Of a DNA stretch of 42,976 bases, positions 1-9,704 are shown in pieces (within the stretch, counting starts at the first letter, position 1; the number at the start of each line of letters is the position of its first letter). A model generated the notes under the pieces. That model saw only the letters and a program-made list of their open reading frames with translations. It searched no databases and was not told the DNA's origin. The DNA is taken from the NCBI GenBank assembly GCA_964406095.1, contig CAYOQJ010000001.1, positions 1 through 42,976 of the forward strand. The letters run 5' to 3'. A program made the translations under genes and the position numbers. Source of the DNA: M55B167 sp964406095. Lineage in GTDB: Bacteria; Verrucomicrobiota; Kiritimatiellia; RFP12; UBA1067.

Positions 1-1398
1 CCAACTTTCGGCCACTTCGGGATCGTTATAATCAGGCCCCGGATAGCGCTTTAAAATTTTTTCAATCGCCTTGCGGAACGACTTGTATTCCGGAGAATGG
101 GTGACGTCTTTATAGCCGAGACTTGGATCCTTTATTGCACTGCTGAGCGGCTTGCGTTCTTTGAGGCCTGAATAGCCTGTCGTTTCATCGCGCCACTCTC
201 CGCAATCGTAAAGATGTCCATAGCCGTCCAGCAGCCAGCGGTCGGTACGTATCCAGCGCGAGTTACCGAACTGCATGAAAATCCATTCGCGTGGAGTAAA
301 CGGCTTTTTATCCAACAGGTAATTGGCAAAACTGTGCCCATCGATGCCGGTCGGAATCACGCCGCCGCCCAGTTCAGTCAACGTTGGGTAGATATCCGTA
401 AAATCAATCAGCACCTTGCTTTTTCCGCGGGCCGGAACCCGTTTTGGGCTCCAGACGAGGAAGGGCACATGAAACGCAACTTCCGATTCATACCGGTTTT
501 TTCCATACCCCGGCGTGCCGTTGTCGCCCGCCACAAACAGGATCGTGTTATCCATCCGGTTTTCCTTTTCGAGATAGAGGATCAGTTGTTCGAGCTTCCT
601 GTCCAGATACTGCATGTTGCTTGTGAGCGAGCCTTTGATTTTTTTGCCGGTCGGCCGGAAATCAGCATCCAGCTCCGGTACGTCGGTATAATACCACCCC
701 TCCTTCAGGGACACATTGGCCTTGTGTGCCATATGTGGCAGATAGGTGGCCCAATAGACGAAGAAAGGAGTATTTTTGTTCCGCGCAATAAAGGCCCGCA
801 TCCGATCAAATTCAATCTCCGGACCAAAATCATTCTCCGTCGTCGGCGTCCCTTTTCCGTTAATCACCATTCCGGGTTTCCAGAACCAGGAAACGGCATA
901 CATCCCATCGGTTCGTTTTTCCGGATAGCCGTGATCACCGTCATAGCCATCCCACCATTTTGGAATACAGTAGTCATCAAACCCGTACATCGATGGATTC
1001 TGGTCGGGCCAGCAATCGAGGAAGTGCAGCTTGCCGTACATGCCCGTGGCATACCCCGCTTCGCGCATATTCTCACCGATCAGCTTGTGCATCTTCCAGA
1101 GCGGCTTTTTTGGAAAAACGGAGTTCTCAAAATGGTTTTGTTTGTACGGATATTTACCTGTCTGAAGCACGGCGCGCGATGGACCGCACACTGCGTTCGC
1201 CCAAGCGGTTTCAAAACAAACCCCTTCTTTCGCCAGCTTCTCAATCGTCGGCAGCGAGATCCCGTTTTCATTATAGCAACGCAAATCCTTGGCAGAAATA
1301 TCGTCCGCCAGAACAAAAATAATATTGGGAGGCTCGGCCCTTGCCCCAACACTAAGAACCAAAATTAAAAGACCGATATGCCTGATTTCTTGCATCAT
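1..1398 (-). CDS. Sulfatase, FGly type, 3' end outside window
   Basis: Secreted sulfatase of the alkaline-phosphatase-like superfamily (S1 type), hydrolysing sulfate esters, probably on a glycan. The reading frame is open from 1398 to the window edge, so about 466 codons are seen and the C-terminus is missing. A signal peptide (about residues 1-21, ending ARA) precedes NIIFVLADD, whose Asp pair is a metal-site signature. C71 lies in C-G-P-S-R, the motif in which Cys is converted to formylglycine; GDNG further on matches the second metal-site region. The start is supported by AAAGGTG eight bases upstream; a second ATG follows at 1395. It is the last visible gene of the catabolic run, 48 bases behind another sulfatase, but its sequence around the active site (SAKDLRCY, no GWADL) differs from the other three, suggesting another sulfatase subfamily and another sulfate position. 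Substrate cannot be read from sequence. Confidence 0.93.
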   Translation of the reverse strand, partial: MMQEIRHIGLLILVLSVGARAEPPNIIFVLADDISAKDLRCYNENGISLPTIEKLAKEGVCFETAWANAVCGPSRAVLQTGKYPYKQNHFENSVFPKKPLWKMHKLIGENMREAGYATGMYGKLHFLDCWPDQNPSMYGFDDYCIPKWWDGYDGDHGYPEKRTDGMYAVSWFWKPGMVINGKGTPTTENDFGPEIEFDRMRAFIARNKNTPFFVYWATYLPHMAHKANVSLKEGWYYTDVPELDADFRPTGKKIKGSLTSNMQYLDRKLEQLILYLEKENRMDNTILFVAGDNGTPGYGKNRYESEVAFHVPFLVWSPKRVPARGKSKVLIDFTDIYPTLTELGGGVIPTGIDGHSFANYLLDKKPFTPREWIFMQFGNSRWIRTDRWLLDGYGHLYDCGEWRDETTGYSGLKERKPLSSAIKDPSLGYKDVTHSPEYKSFRKAIEKILKRYPGPDYNDPEVAESW

Positions 1399-1446
1399 GC
1401 GGGTACACCTTTGTTTTTCAATTTCATTTCTCATTTAACGTTTCAT

Positions 1447-2802
1447 TTACAGCCCGAGCAACAGCTCACAGGCCGGAATCGTCCAGTCGTTGATCCCGGC
1501 GTGGTAGTAGCGGATGAGTTTATAGTCCCCTGCCCTCACGCTGCATGAAGGGGCACACAAAATCCCGAACAGATGCGGAAAGTCGGTAAAGATCGGCTGA
1601 TGTTCCATCGGTTTGCTTTTCAGCAAAGGAACAATGCTCTGTCCATCCAGCTTCTGCCCGCGAGCCGGTTCGACGCCCGCCAGTTCCAGTACCGTCGAAT
1701 AGATATCCAGCGACTGCACCGGCGTGCCGCAGGTTGTACCCGCCGCGATTTGTCCCGGCCAGCGCACGATCCACGGCACCCGTGTTCCGCCTTCGTAGGT
1801 GTTGGCCTTACCGCCGCGCAGCGGGCGGTTCGAAGTAAACGTATTTCCATTTATCTGCTCATGGGTCACCCCGCCGTTATCAGAGGTCAGAATAATCACC
1901 GTGTTCTTTTTCAGGTCACGGTTCTCCGGCAGATCCAGCCAGTCGAGCAGGATGCCGATGCTGCTGTCCATGCTTTCGAGCATGGTGCCCATTTCCGGGC
2001 AGCGCTGGTCGGCATCCGCATCCCGCCGTTCGATATATTTGGGCATCAGATCATTTTTCGCAATGATCGGCGTATGCACCGCATAATGCCAGAAATTGAG
2101 ATAGAACGGATTACCGGAATCCTTCACAGACTTGATCCATTTAATCGACTCCTCCGCCAGCCGTTCATTGAGATACTCTCCTTCCGGCCCCGGCGACAGA
2201 TTCCGAATCTTATTTTTATAGGGTGAATAATAATCGGGCGGCCCCGGCAGGTGATCGCCCCCGATTACAAAATCAAATCCCTGATGTTCCGCACAGAATT
2301 CATCCCCGGCTCCGTCCCAGTTTTTTCCGGGATCCGCGAGGTGCCATTTCCCGATGTGCGCCGTACGGTAGCCTGTTTCACGGAGCGACTCGGCAAGGGT
2401 AACCACCTCCAGGGGCAGGTGATTCTTATTCTGAACCAACCCGCAATACGAGGTCTTTGCCGGAGGTAGCGCTTTCGGATCGGGTACATCCCGGGTTGTG
2501 ATGGCCAGCGTTATGCGCAGCCGCGCCGGATACTGCCCGGACATAATGCTTGCGCGGGTTGGTGAGCAGAGCGGACTTGCCGCATAGGCATCGGTAAAAA
2601 GCATGCCCTCCTTGGCCAGCCGCGAAAGGTTCGGGGTTTCATAATAGGCCGAGCCGTAGGTGGAGCTGTCTGCCCACCCCATGTCATCAACCAGGATCAT
2701 AATCACATTCGGCTGGATCTCATCTGCACACAAAGAAGCGCCGAATGGGCAGCCAGCCAGTAGAGCACATGCACACAAGCTCAAAAACAGTTTATTTCTC
2801 AT
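1447..2802 (-). CDS. Sulfatase, predicted lipoprotein, short C-terminus
   Basis: S1-type sulfatase of 451 residues. The N-terminus has a hydrophobic stretch ending in a lipobox L-A-G-C (C18), so it is probably lipid-anchored. Metal-site DDMGWAD is near residue 40; the formylglycine Cys is C79 in C-S-P-T-R followed by ASIMSGQYPAR; SDNGG is also present. AAAGGAAA lies upstream of the ATG. The oddity is at the end: after DYKLIRYYHAG the chain stops at CELLLGL, just where related sulfatases read ELYxLxxDxGE and run on for roughly 50 more residues. The next gene begins 48 bases further, so those residues are absent rather than displaced. Catalytic motifs are intact, so it may still work, but loss of the C-terminal strand/helix could impair folding. 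Closest in the window, by eye, to the sulfatase at 8166-9704. Confidence 0.93.
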   Translation of the reverse strand: MRNKLFLSLCACALLAGCPFGASLCADEIQPNVIMILVDDMGWADSSTYGSAYYETPNLSRLAKEGMLFTDAYAASPLCSPTRASIMSGQYPARLRITLAITTRDVPDPKALPPAKTSYCGLVQNKNHLPLEVVTLAESLRETGYRTAHIGKWHLADPGKNWDGAGDEFCAEHQGFDFVIGGDHLPGPPDYYSPYKNKIRNLSPGPEGEYLNERLAEESIKWIKSVKDSGNPFYLNFWHYAVHTPIIAKNDLMPKYIERRDADADQRCPEMGTMLESMDSSIGILLDWLDLPENRDLKKNTVIILTSDNGGVTHEQINGNTFTSNRPLRGGKANTYEGGTRVPWIVRWPGQIAAGTTCGTPVQSLDIYSTVLELAGVEPARGQKLDGQSIVPLLKSKPMEHQPIFTDFPHLFGILCAPSCSVRAGDYKLIRYYHAGINDWTIPACELLLGL

Positions 2803-2874
2803 TCTTCAGATTTCCTTTCATTGACTTCCTGCCAGGTGATAACGGCAGCCTGCCCGACGAGATCAGCCGGATTA

Positions 2875-5139
2875 CTATTTCTCTAAAAGGTTCTGCGCAA
2901 GATACTCCTGTTCCGGCATCAACAGCAGGCTTCTGTTCGCTTCGAGAGGCAGGCTCACCGGCAGATGTACGTTGCGGATTTCTCCCGTGGATGGATCCAG
3001 CACCTTGATCTGGCCGGCCCCTTCACGATGCCCACGGACGCTGACTGATATATCTTCCTGCGTGCGGTTGACCAGCAGGTAGACCTGCTCTCCCTTTTGA
3101 TGGAAACGTCCGACGGTCAACCGGTCGGTTCCCGGAGTGAAGGCGAGATCAAATTCCGGAGAATACGATTCGGCGATGGATCCAGCGATGTCCTCGACAG
3201 TTGTCACTTGCGCATTCTGCAGAGCGGCTTTCACAACGGGATCATTCCCGGTGTGTTCAGCGCCGCGGGGCACCTGATCGACCCAGATAACTTTTCCGCC
3301 CGACTTTTCAAGCTTTTCCAGCTGCTCAACAACCGCCAGCGGAATGAAGTCGAGCTGCGGCATCACTAGGGTGTGGTAGGAGCCATAGCCAATCTGCATG
3401 TGCCCATCCGCAATTTTCGCCTTGGCCACGGCTTCGGGATGGACGATCATGTATTCGATATCACCATCGATCAGAGCCTTTTCGGTTCGGTCCCAGGCAT
3501 GCTGTCGCAATCTGTGTTGCCTGACAATCTTTGTCCAGTGTTTTCCAGATGCGAGCAGATCAGCCTGGAACATGGCGATCGGATAATAGAGAGCGACGCT
3601 GGCATCCCGCTGTGCGCCGCGTAACACCTGAGCAAGACGTCCCGTGTATTCATTAAAGAAGCGGAATTCCTCCTTGGTGTAGCCCTTGGCAACTCCCCCT
3701 CCTCCTCCGACATCTCCCGCCGAATCCAGCGGCAGGTATGAGGTGAACATATTGGCACCATGGAACGAGGCCATGTTCACGGAATTGATCAACAGCGGCA
3801 GGCCGGGCGAGAGCCGGGATCGTCCATACCCGCCGATAATCGGATCGAGCAGCATGATAGTCATGTCACGCTTTTTCCAGGAAGCGACTGAACTGAAGAA
3901 CCGGGTCTGCTGATACGGAAAGTCCATAAACTGATCGGGATTGGGTATGGGAATATCCAATGCTGGCACGTCGAATTCCGCAACGAATTTCATCATATCA
4001 CCGTAACCCTGAACGTGCATAGATAGATATTCGTTGAGCAGATAGTGTCCGCTGGACTTGATGCCCCGCGCATTACACCACTCGCGGATCTGCCGGGCGA
4101 AGCTGTCGGTGAGCAGGTCGGAAACCGCCTGTCGATAGTGCAGACGCGCCCGTCTGGAAGCATCATCTTTGCCTTCAAAAAGAGCTGGCAGGATGGAGTG
4201 GATGTCATAGCCATGCATCTTCTTGAACCGGGCCGGCAGCTTATCGCTCCAGGGCACGCAGGCATAGGGAGCGTCCGGGGCAACCGGTTCCCCTCTCCAG
4301 TGCGTCTGCATCAGGTTGGGTTCATTACAGTAAAACCCCTCCACTTTTGAGGCAGGCTCCTTGATCTGAGCCAGAATCGGTTCGTGCATATTGGCGATAA
4401 AGCGGGAGATTGCCTCACGGTTCATTAGGTCGGGATAGCGGCCTGCGTGACCAAACTGTTGCATGGTGGATTGTCCCTGCGTATCCTTGTCACGCACATA
4501 ACGGGCGAAAATCTGCAACTGCCAGTCGCCATCCAGTCCCTGAGTGGCGAATCGCTTTTCACCAGCGGGAATCCTCCGCCCCGCTTCTAAATCGACCTTT
4601 CCATCCGTCACTGGACAGATCACGGCATAGACGATATCGTGCAGGTTTTCGGGAAGCCTGTAGTCGATCGGTTTCGCGCCTTCTCCCGCGGGTGTAAGCA
4701 TCGTCAATCCCTTCACTTCGAAATCAGGATTTTCGGCCACCACTCTTCCGCCGGCCATGCCGCTGGGATAGCCCCAGTCATCGGCCAGCCACACCTTGTA
4801 GTCAATCGTCCGTGCCGCATCCACCAGTTCACCGATAATGCCGGGGCCATTTGCGCCAAGTTTGAAATTTTTTCGGTTGCACTCAGGATACAGCACGCTG
4901 AAGAAAAACGCCATCACACCGCCAATGCCGTATTCCGGATATTTCTTCAGCGTCTCCGGGGTGAGCTGGTACTGCGTAATCCTATATTCATTCGGCGGAT
5001 TCAAAAACTCGCACCTGAACGCCTCACCCGTAAAAGCGGGAGGGTGGTTCGTCCCACACCCGGATATTGCCAACACAAACAAACCGGCAGGCAACGCAAA
5101 AACTGCAAGCTTAATTCTCATTCGCTGTTTTATCCGCAT
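2875..5139 (-). CDS. Lipoprotein glycoside hydrolase, GH106 (alpha-L-rhamnosidase)-like
   Basis: A 754-residue predicted lipoprotein (lipobox I-S-G-C, C28). The body resembles large TIM-barrel glycosidases of the GH106/alpha-L-rhamnosidase type. DDWGYPSGMAGG (about 120-131) matches the family's W/Y-PSG signature. YCNEP (E273) sits where these proteins have a conserved xDEP/xxEP acidic motif, followed by an FKKMHGYD-type segment typical of the same group. The C-terminal 80 residues (VYLLVNRT, LDPSTGEIR) look like the beta domain that closes such enzymes. Start at 5139 has AAGGAA upstream; a second ATG at 5121 would only shorten the n-region. It lies 27 bases behind the symporter gene and between sulfatases, fitting removal of a deoxysugar or related residue from a sulfated glycan. 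The family call is from motif memory; an exact GH number needs a profile search. Confidence 0.75.
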   Translation of the reverse strand: MRIKQRMRIKLAVFALPAGLFVLAISGCGTNHPPAFTGEAFRCEFLNPPNEYRITQYQLTPETLKKYPEYGIGGVMAFFFSVLYPECNRKNFKLGANGPGIIGELVDAARTIDYKVWLADDWGYPSGMAGGRVVAENPDFEVKGLTMLTPAGEGAKPIDYRLPENLHDIVYAVICPVTDGKVDLEAGRRIPAGEKRFATQGLDGDWQLQIFARYVRDKDTQGQSTMQQFGHAGRYPDLMNREAISRFIANMHEPILAQIKEPASKVEGFYCNEPNLMQTHWRGEPVAPDAPYACVPWSDKLPARFKKMHGYDIHSILPALFEGKDDASRRARLHYRQAVSDLLTDSFARQIREWCNARGIKSSGHYLLNEYLSMHVQGYGDMMKFVAEFDVPALDIPIPNPDQFMDFPYQQTRFFSSVASWKKRDMTIMLLDPIIGGYGRSRLSPGLPLLINSVNMASFHGANMFTSYLPLDSAGDVGGGGGVAKGYTKEEFRFFNEYTGRLAQVLRGAQRDASVALYYPIAMFQADLLASGKHWTKIVRQHRLRQHAWDRTEKALIDGDIEYMIVHPEAVAKAKIADGHMQIGYGSYHTLVMPQLDFIPLAVVEQLEKLEKSGGKVIWVDQVPRGAEHTGNDPVVKAALQNAQVTTVEDIAGSIAESYSPEFDLAFTPGTDRLTVGRFHQKGEQVYLLVNRTQEDISVSVRGHREGAGQIKVLDPSTGEIRNVHLPVSLPLEANRSLLLMPEQEYLAQNLLEK

Positions 5140-5166
5140 TTCTTGTATTCCTTTTTGAAATTGCCG

Positions 5167-6564
5167 TTACCTGCTTCGCTGTTCCAGAGCTTCCCTGATT
5201 TCATAAACCCGGCTCTCGGAGAGTGGATAACGGGTGATGACAGCGATGGCTGCCGCCGTGGCCAGCGCAGGAATGGCCGCCTCTAACACCCGCAACCACA
5301 GAATGGTCTCAGCGAATTGCACGGTCAGATCCGCGTCAAAGCCGATCTTCACCAGCAAAATCCCGCTGATCAGAGTTGACACCGAAATGCCCGTTTTTAC
5401 TATCCAACCGTACACCGCCTGATAACTTCCCGAGCGATGATTACCGGTTTTCAGTTCGTCCAGATCGCAGATATCAGCGATCATGGACAGGCCCACCATC
5501 CACAGGGAGACAAATCCGGCGGAAACCAGCGCCGGCGGAATGACCACCAACCAGGGATGAGCCGGATTGTAGCACCAGATTTTAGAAACATGTCCGAGCA
5601 GGTTCACAACCAGAAACAGTATGAAGGTGACCTTTTTTCCGAAATGCGTTGCCGCCCAGGTAACCGGGGCGACAAAGATAATGGCGCTGACCACCCAAGC
5701 AGTACCGTTGATTCCGGTGAAAAATGAGGCTGCCTTAAAGTCTCCGCCCATCACATGGTAGATGATAATGTATGGTGAAAGCGTGCATACAATAAAAAAC
5801 GAGGTGGCTGCGAGAAAGACCGAAATCATCAGGAGCAGGAAAATCCGGTTGGTCAATGTGATGCGCAACCCTTCAATCAACCGGACCTTATCTGTGGAGA
5901 TGTTGCATTCCCGTTCTTTCTCCCGGCAGACAAGTGCCGGAACCAGTCCGGTAATGCAGAGCACAACCCCCATTCCGATACCAACCACCCGGGCACCCTG
6001 CAACTCGTTTTCAAAAACATCCAGCTGGGTCAGTGCGAATAGCCAGGGCATCGCAATGGCACCGACGTTACCGAAGAAGTTAGCAACCGCCTGAATCCGG
6101 GTTTTTTCGTGATAGTCGCGCGACATCTCAAGCCCCAGTGCACCCCACGGCACCATGAAGATTGTCAACGCCGTGTAATAGAGCAGTGACATACCCAGAA
6201 AATAAGCGAAATAGGCCTTTTCACTCCATCCCTCCGGCAGGGCCCACAGCAACGCAAAAAGGATGCCGGTCAGAATCGAACCCACAAAGATATAGGGCCG
6301 CCGTCTGCCCCAGCGCGAGCGGGTATTATCCGAGAGATGGCCAACAAGCGGATCGCTGACGGCATCCCAGATGCGTGGAATCGTCTGCGCCAATCCCACC
6401 AGAACCGGATTTACTCCAAGGCCGATATTCAAGACAAAGTGCGCCAGGTTGCTGATGGAGTGGGAGCCCAGCACCGATGCGACCGAGCCGATTCCAAAAC
6501 CGATTTTCTGCTTTACCGAAACCCGGCCTTCCGGTGCGGTACGGTGATGTTTTTTTTCGTTCAT
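5167..6564 (-). CDS. GPH-family sugar:cation symporter (MFS)
   Basis: A 465-residue polytopic membrane protein with about twelve hydrophobic segments. The segment IWDAVSDPLVGHLSDNTR followed by RWGRRRPYI (about residues 46-72) is the hallmark of the glycoside-pentoside-hexuronide:cation symporters (MelB/XylP type); VPWGALGLEM and DYHEKTR further on also fit. It should import mono- or oligosaccharides with Na+ or H+ across the inner membrane. AGGA lies eight bases before the ATG. It sits between sulfatases and the lipoprotein glycosidase, so its likely cargo is the desulfated product of those enzymes. No outer-membrane SusC/TonB importer is present here, so only small products are expected to be taken up by this route. 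Confidence 0.9.
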   Translation of the reverse strand: MNEKKHHRTAPEGRVSVKQKIGFGIGSVASVLGSHSISNLAHFVLNIGLGVNPVLVGLAQTIPRIWDAVSDPLVGHLSDNTRSRWGRRRPYIFVGSILTGILFALLWALPEGWSEKAYFAYFLGMSLLYYTALTIFMVPWGALGLEMSRDYHEKTRIQAVANFFGNVGAIAMPWLFALTQLDVFENELQGARVVGIGMGVVLCITGLVPALVCREKERECNISTDKVRLIEGLRITLTNRIFLLLMISVFLAATSFFIVCTLSPYIIIYHVMGGDFKAASFFTGINGTAWVVSAIIFVAPVTWAATHFGKKVTFILFLVVNLLGHVSKIWCYNPAHPWLVVIPPALVSAGFVSLWMVGLSMIADICDLDELKTGNHRSGSYQAVYGWIVKTGISVSTLISGILLVKIGFDADLTVQFAETILWLRVLEAAIPALATAAAIAVITRYPLSESRVYEIREALEQRSR

Positions 6565-6634
6565 TCAGTTATCCTGGACTGTCCCTTGGCGGTCTGCGCG
6601 GGGCGCAGTTTGTTTTCTGTTAAGAAATTATCAA

Positions 6635-8134
6635 TCATTTGCGGGTGCCACCGTAATCAAGCAGCGGATCGGTTACGTATGTCCGCAGGTCCTCGCTTTG
6701 CCGGTTTTCATAGAGATCGATTTTACCTCTGCCCCCATTTTTCGTCCATGGTTCAGAAGGATGGTACCTTGGATTGGACTCCGGCATTTGCGCACCGATG
6801 GTTTTCAGATAGTCATGCAACCACGACTTAAGCTGCCCGGCCCGCTCAGGGAGAACCGTCGCCAGGTTTTTTTTCTCTCCGGGATCGTCTTTCAGATTAA
6901 ACAGCTCGATTTTTCCGGTTTCATAGCTCTCAATCAGCTTCCAATCTCCTGCACGGATCGCCCCGTGCGGCGGCAGGCTGTGATAGTGAGGAAAATGCCA
7001 GTAGAGGGTGTTACGATTCAGCTTTTCACCCCCCTTGAGCAAAGGCACAAGACTGAGTCCGTCCAGGTGCTGCGCCGGTTTCAGCGGCAGGCCGGCCATT
7101 TCCAGAAACGTCGGATAGAGGTCCATACTGATGACCGGTACCAGGCAGCTTTGGCCGGGCGCTGTCACGCCAGGCCATTTAATGATCAGCGGAACGCGGA
7201 TGCCGCCTTCATAATTCTGCGATTTACCACCACGATATGGAAGGTTGCTGGTGGCAACAACGCTCTTCTTCAGCTCCTGATCATAAACCATACTCAACCC
7301 GCCGTTATCCGAGAAAAACACGACCGCCGTGTTTTCGTGCAACCCCAGCTCCTCAAGTTTGGAGAGCACCCGGCCGACACTGGCATCCATCCTTTCAATC
7401 ATTGCGGCCATAACCGGATTATTCTGCCCATTCGCGCCAGGCGCTTTGTTGCGGTATTTAGCGGTCAGTTCCGGTTTTGCGTATAGCGGCACATGCACCG
7501 TATCGTGCGAGAGCACCGCCACAAAAGGCTGATCCCGATGCTTCGTCAGAAAGGTTTCTATCGCAGCGGTGTATCGCTCCACCGCATGATCATCCTCCAC
7601 CGTTTTCGGATACAACGGACTTCCCGGGACTGTAAAATCAAAACCATGCTCACCGGGCGAATCCACACCGGCATACTCGCTGTTTACATGCCATTTTCCG
7701 ACATGGAACGTGGCAAATCCCGACTCGCGGAAAGCCTCTGCATAGGTGATTTCACTGTAGCGCAAATACTTAATCCAATCCGGAGCGCGCAGTTTCGCCG
7801 TCGGCGGTTCGTTGCCCGGAACATGTGCCGTAAAATGCAGCCGTGCGGGATAACGCCCGGTCAGAATGCTGGCACGCGCCGGCGAACAGACCGCATGGCT
7901 GGAATAAGCCTCAGTGAAACGCATCCCCTCCGCAGCCAGCCGATCGATATTCGGCGTTTTGTAATAGTCGCTTCCGTAGCACCCCAGATCTTTGATGCCC
8001 AGATCATCAATCAGAATAAAGACAATATTGCGAACCGGCCGAACCTCGGGATTTATTGATAATCGTTCTGCCGCTGTGGCATTCATGCCTGCCACGACGA
8101 CCACAATACATGTCAGTAAGAGTTTATTCGCCAT
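6635..8134 (-). CDS. Sulfatase, FGly type
   Basis: A 499-residue secreted sulfatase. The frame is open further upstream to 8215, but the ATG at 8134 is preferred: GGAGAA lies just upstream and the protein then begins MANKLLLTCIVVVVAGMNATA, a clean signal peptide. The longer start would bury this behind 27 polar residues and overlap the preceding gene. Metal-site LIDDLG is near residue 43. C83 in C-S-P-A-R is the formylglycine site. FFSDNGG and the C-terminal IELFNLKDDPGE segment complete the family layout, so unlike the gene at 1447 this one is full length. It follows another sulfatase by 31 bases and precedes the symporter by 70. The tail after NPRYHPSEPW is about 40 residues longer than that of the sulfatase at 8166-9704. 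Confidence 0.95.
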   Translation of the reverse strand: MANKLLLTCIVVVVAGMNATAAERLSINPEVRPVRNIVFILIDDLGIKDLGCYGSDYYKTPNIDRLAAEGMRFTEAYSSHAVCSPARASILTGRYPARLHFTAHVPGNEPPTAKLRAPDWIKYLRYSEITYAEAFRESGFATFHVGKWHVNSEYAGVDSPGEHGFDFTVPGSPLYPKTVEDDHAVERYTAAIETFLTKHRDQPFVAVLSHDTVHVPLYAKPELTAKYRNKAPGANGQNNPVMAAMIERMDASVGRVLSKLEELGLHENTAVVFFSDNGGLSMVYDQELKKSVVATSNLPYRGGKSQNYEGGIRVPLIIKWPGVTAPGQSCLVPVISMDLYPTFLEMAGLPLKPAQHLDGLSLVPLLKGGEKLNRNTLYWHFPHYHSLPPHGAIRAGDWKLIESYETGKIELFNLKDDPGEKKNLATVLPERAGQLKSWLHDYLKTIGAQMPESNPRYHPSEPWTKNGGRGKIDLYENRQSEDLRTYVTDPLLDYGGTRK

Positions 8135-8165
8135 CGTTGTTCTCCAATTTAACGTGTCCAGCCGC

Positions 8166-9704
8166 CTACCTTGAATCGGGATGCTTCCCCCACTCATAAC
8201 GCCGCTCCTCATCAAAATCCGGGTTGGGCACAGGGCTTTCAGCCCCCGCCTCAGTCTGCCATTGCGCCAGCAGGGCCTGAAGCTCCCGAGTCCTGGCAGG
8301 GTAAGTCACGGCCAGATCCGTTTGCTCACCGAGATCAATACGGAGATTGAAAAGTGCGACTGAGTGATCAACCTGATTTTCAACCAGTTTCCATTCACCT
8401 TTGCGCACAGCGGCGGCGGGGATGTCGTGGTGATAGACCGGATAGTGCCAGAAGAGCGCCCGTTCCGGATCATATTGATTCTTTAAAAGAACCGGCATGA
8501 GTGAAATTCCGTCAAGTATCTGGCCCGCCGGCTTCCGTGCCTGCGCCAGTTCGAGAAAGGTCGGATAGAAATCGGGCGTGGTGACCGGCGCATGGCTGAC
8601 ACTGCCCGGAGTTATCTTTCCAGGCCAGCTCACAAGCAGCGGCTCCCGGATACCGCCCTCATATACCGATCCCTTTTCACCGCGCAGCGGAAGATTCGAG
8701 GTGGAGATATACTGAAAAGGCGAGTCGGGAATATGTCTGTGCTTCGAAGCCATCACCATATTCATACGCCCTCCGGGCCGACCGGGCTCCTCCACTTCCG
8801 GATAGGGATTTTCACTGATTGACCCTCCGTTATCGGAATAGAAAATTACCAATGTATTCTTACGCACTCCGAGTTCATCCAGTTTATTGAGAAGCCGTCC
8901 GACACTGTTATCCAGATGTCCGATCATGGCAGCATAAACCGGATTGCAGGGATAGCCGGGCACTGGCTCCTTCTTTTTAAACTTTTCTATCATCGCATCC
9001 TCGGCATCATATCGGCAATGCACATCCCAGTGCGAAAGAAACAGAAAGAACGATCCGGTCTTATGCCGTTCAATAAAATCAATTCCGAAATCAGTCAGGC
9101 GCTCCGCCATGATCTTCTCTTTGGAGTTCTCACGGGGAGGATCAAACTGAACATTAAAATAGCCCTGCCCTACATTGGCCTCATCAAACCCCTGATTGAG
9201 CGGGTGATGTCTGCGTTGATTGCCAAGATGCCACTTGCCGAACATGGCGGTCGCATAACCCGCTTTTTTCAGGGACTCGGCAACGGTTATCACTTCCTCC
9301 GGCAGATACTGCGTTCGGTTTTTGGGAACAACTACCTTCTCAAACGGTCTCCAGTGACCCGGAATCCAATCAATGATGCCCACGCGGGCGGGATACTGAC
9401 CCGACATTAAACTGGCACGCGTCGGCGAACAAACTGGACAGGCCGCATAGGCATCGGTGAAGCGCATCCCATCGCGGGCCAGTCGATCCAGATTCGGGGT
9501 CTCATTGAAGCGGTTACCATAGGCCGGCAAATCGGCCCATCCCAGATCGTCCGCCAGAATAAATACGATATTCGGCTGACGGTATTCTTCAGCATCCCCC
9601 GGAGTTGCAACACTCAAGGCGGCACCCGCAACCATTAGTGCAAAGATTCTCTCTCTTGTCATCAGAATGCTTCGTTTTTTCTTGTGACATGCTTTTTTCA
9701 TCAT
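8166..9704 (-). CDS. Sulfatase, FGly type
   Basis: A 512-residue sulfatase with ADDLGWADL near residue 51, formylglycine Cys C92 in C-S-P-T-R (ASLMSGQYPARVG), FYSDNGG and a complete C-terminus (ALFNLRIDLGE). Its first ATG overlaps the stop of the GH99-like gene (ATGATGA), indicating translational coupling. With that start the signal peptide carries a long basic n-region (MMKKACHKKKRS); an internal ATG at 9662 (MTRERIF) would give a conventional signal peptide ending near GDA but has only a poor ribosome site. Gene identity does not depend on the choice. By eye it is the closest relative of the sulfatase at 1447-2802, sharing GWADxxxYG and ETPNLxRLA, so the two may act on similar linkages. Confidence 0.94.
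   Translation of the reverse strand: MMKKACHKKKRSILMTRERIFALMVAGAALSVATPGDAEEYRQPNIVFILADDLGWADLPAYGNRFNETPNLDRLARDGMRFTDAYAACPVCSPTRASLMSGQYPARVGIIDWIPGHWRPFEKVVVPKNRTQYLPEEVITVAESLKKAGYATAMFGKWHLGNQRRHHPLNQGFDEANVGQGYFNVQFDPPRENSKEKIMAERLTDFGIDFIERHKTGSFFLFLSHWDVHCRYDAEDAMIEKFKKKEPVPGYPCNPVYAAMIGHLDNSVGRLLNKLDELGVRKNTLVIFYSDNGGSISENPYPEVEEPGRPGGRMNMVMASKHRHIPDSPFQYISTSNLPLRGEKGSVYEGGIREPLLVSWPGKITPGSVSHAPVTTPDFYPTFLELAQARKPAGQILDGISLMPVLLKNQYDPERALFWHYPVYHHDIPAAAVRKGEWKLVENQVDHSVALFNLRIDLGEQTDLAVTYPARTRELQALLAQWQTEAGAESPVPNPDFDEERRYEWGKHPDSR

Noticed and set aside
214..1368. Long plus-strand ORF of 384 codons
   Set aside because: It lies antisense to the first sulfatase, whose translation has signal peptide and catalytic motifs; the plus-strand product shows no recognisable domain.
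1573..2226. Plus-strand ORF of 217 codons
   Set aside because: Antisense shadow of the sulfatase at 1447-2802; composition rich in Arg and His, as expected of a shadow frame.
4639..5286. Plus-strand ORF of 215 codons
   Set aside because: Spans the ends of two minus-strand genes with clear domains; no ribosome site or domain.
6698..8059. Two plus-strand ORFs of 262 and 188 codons
   Set aside because: Shadows of the full-length sulfatase on the minus strand.
8135..8215. 27-residue N-terminal extension of the sulfatase at 6635
   Set aside because: It would hide the signal peptide and overlap the previous gene; the ATG at 8134 has GGAGAA just upstream.
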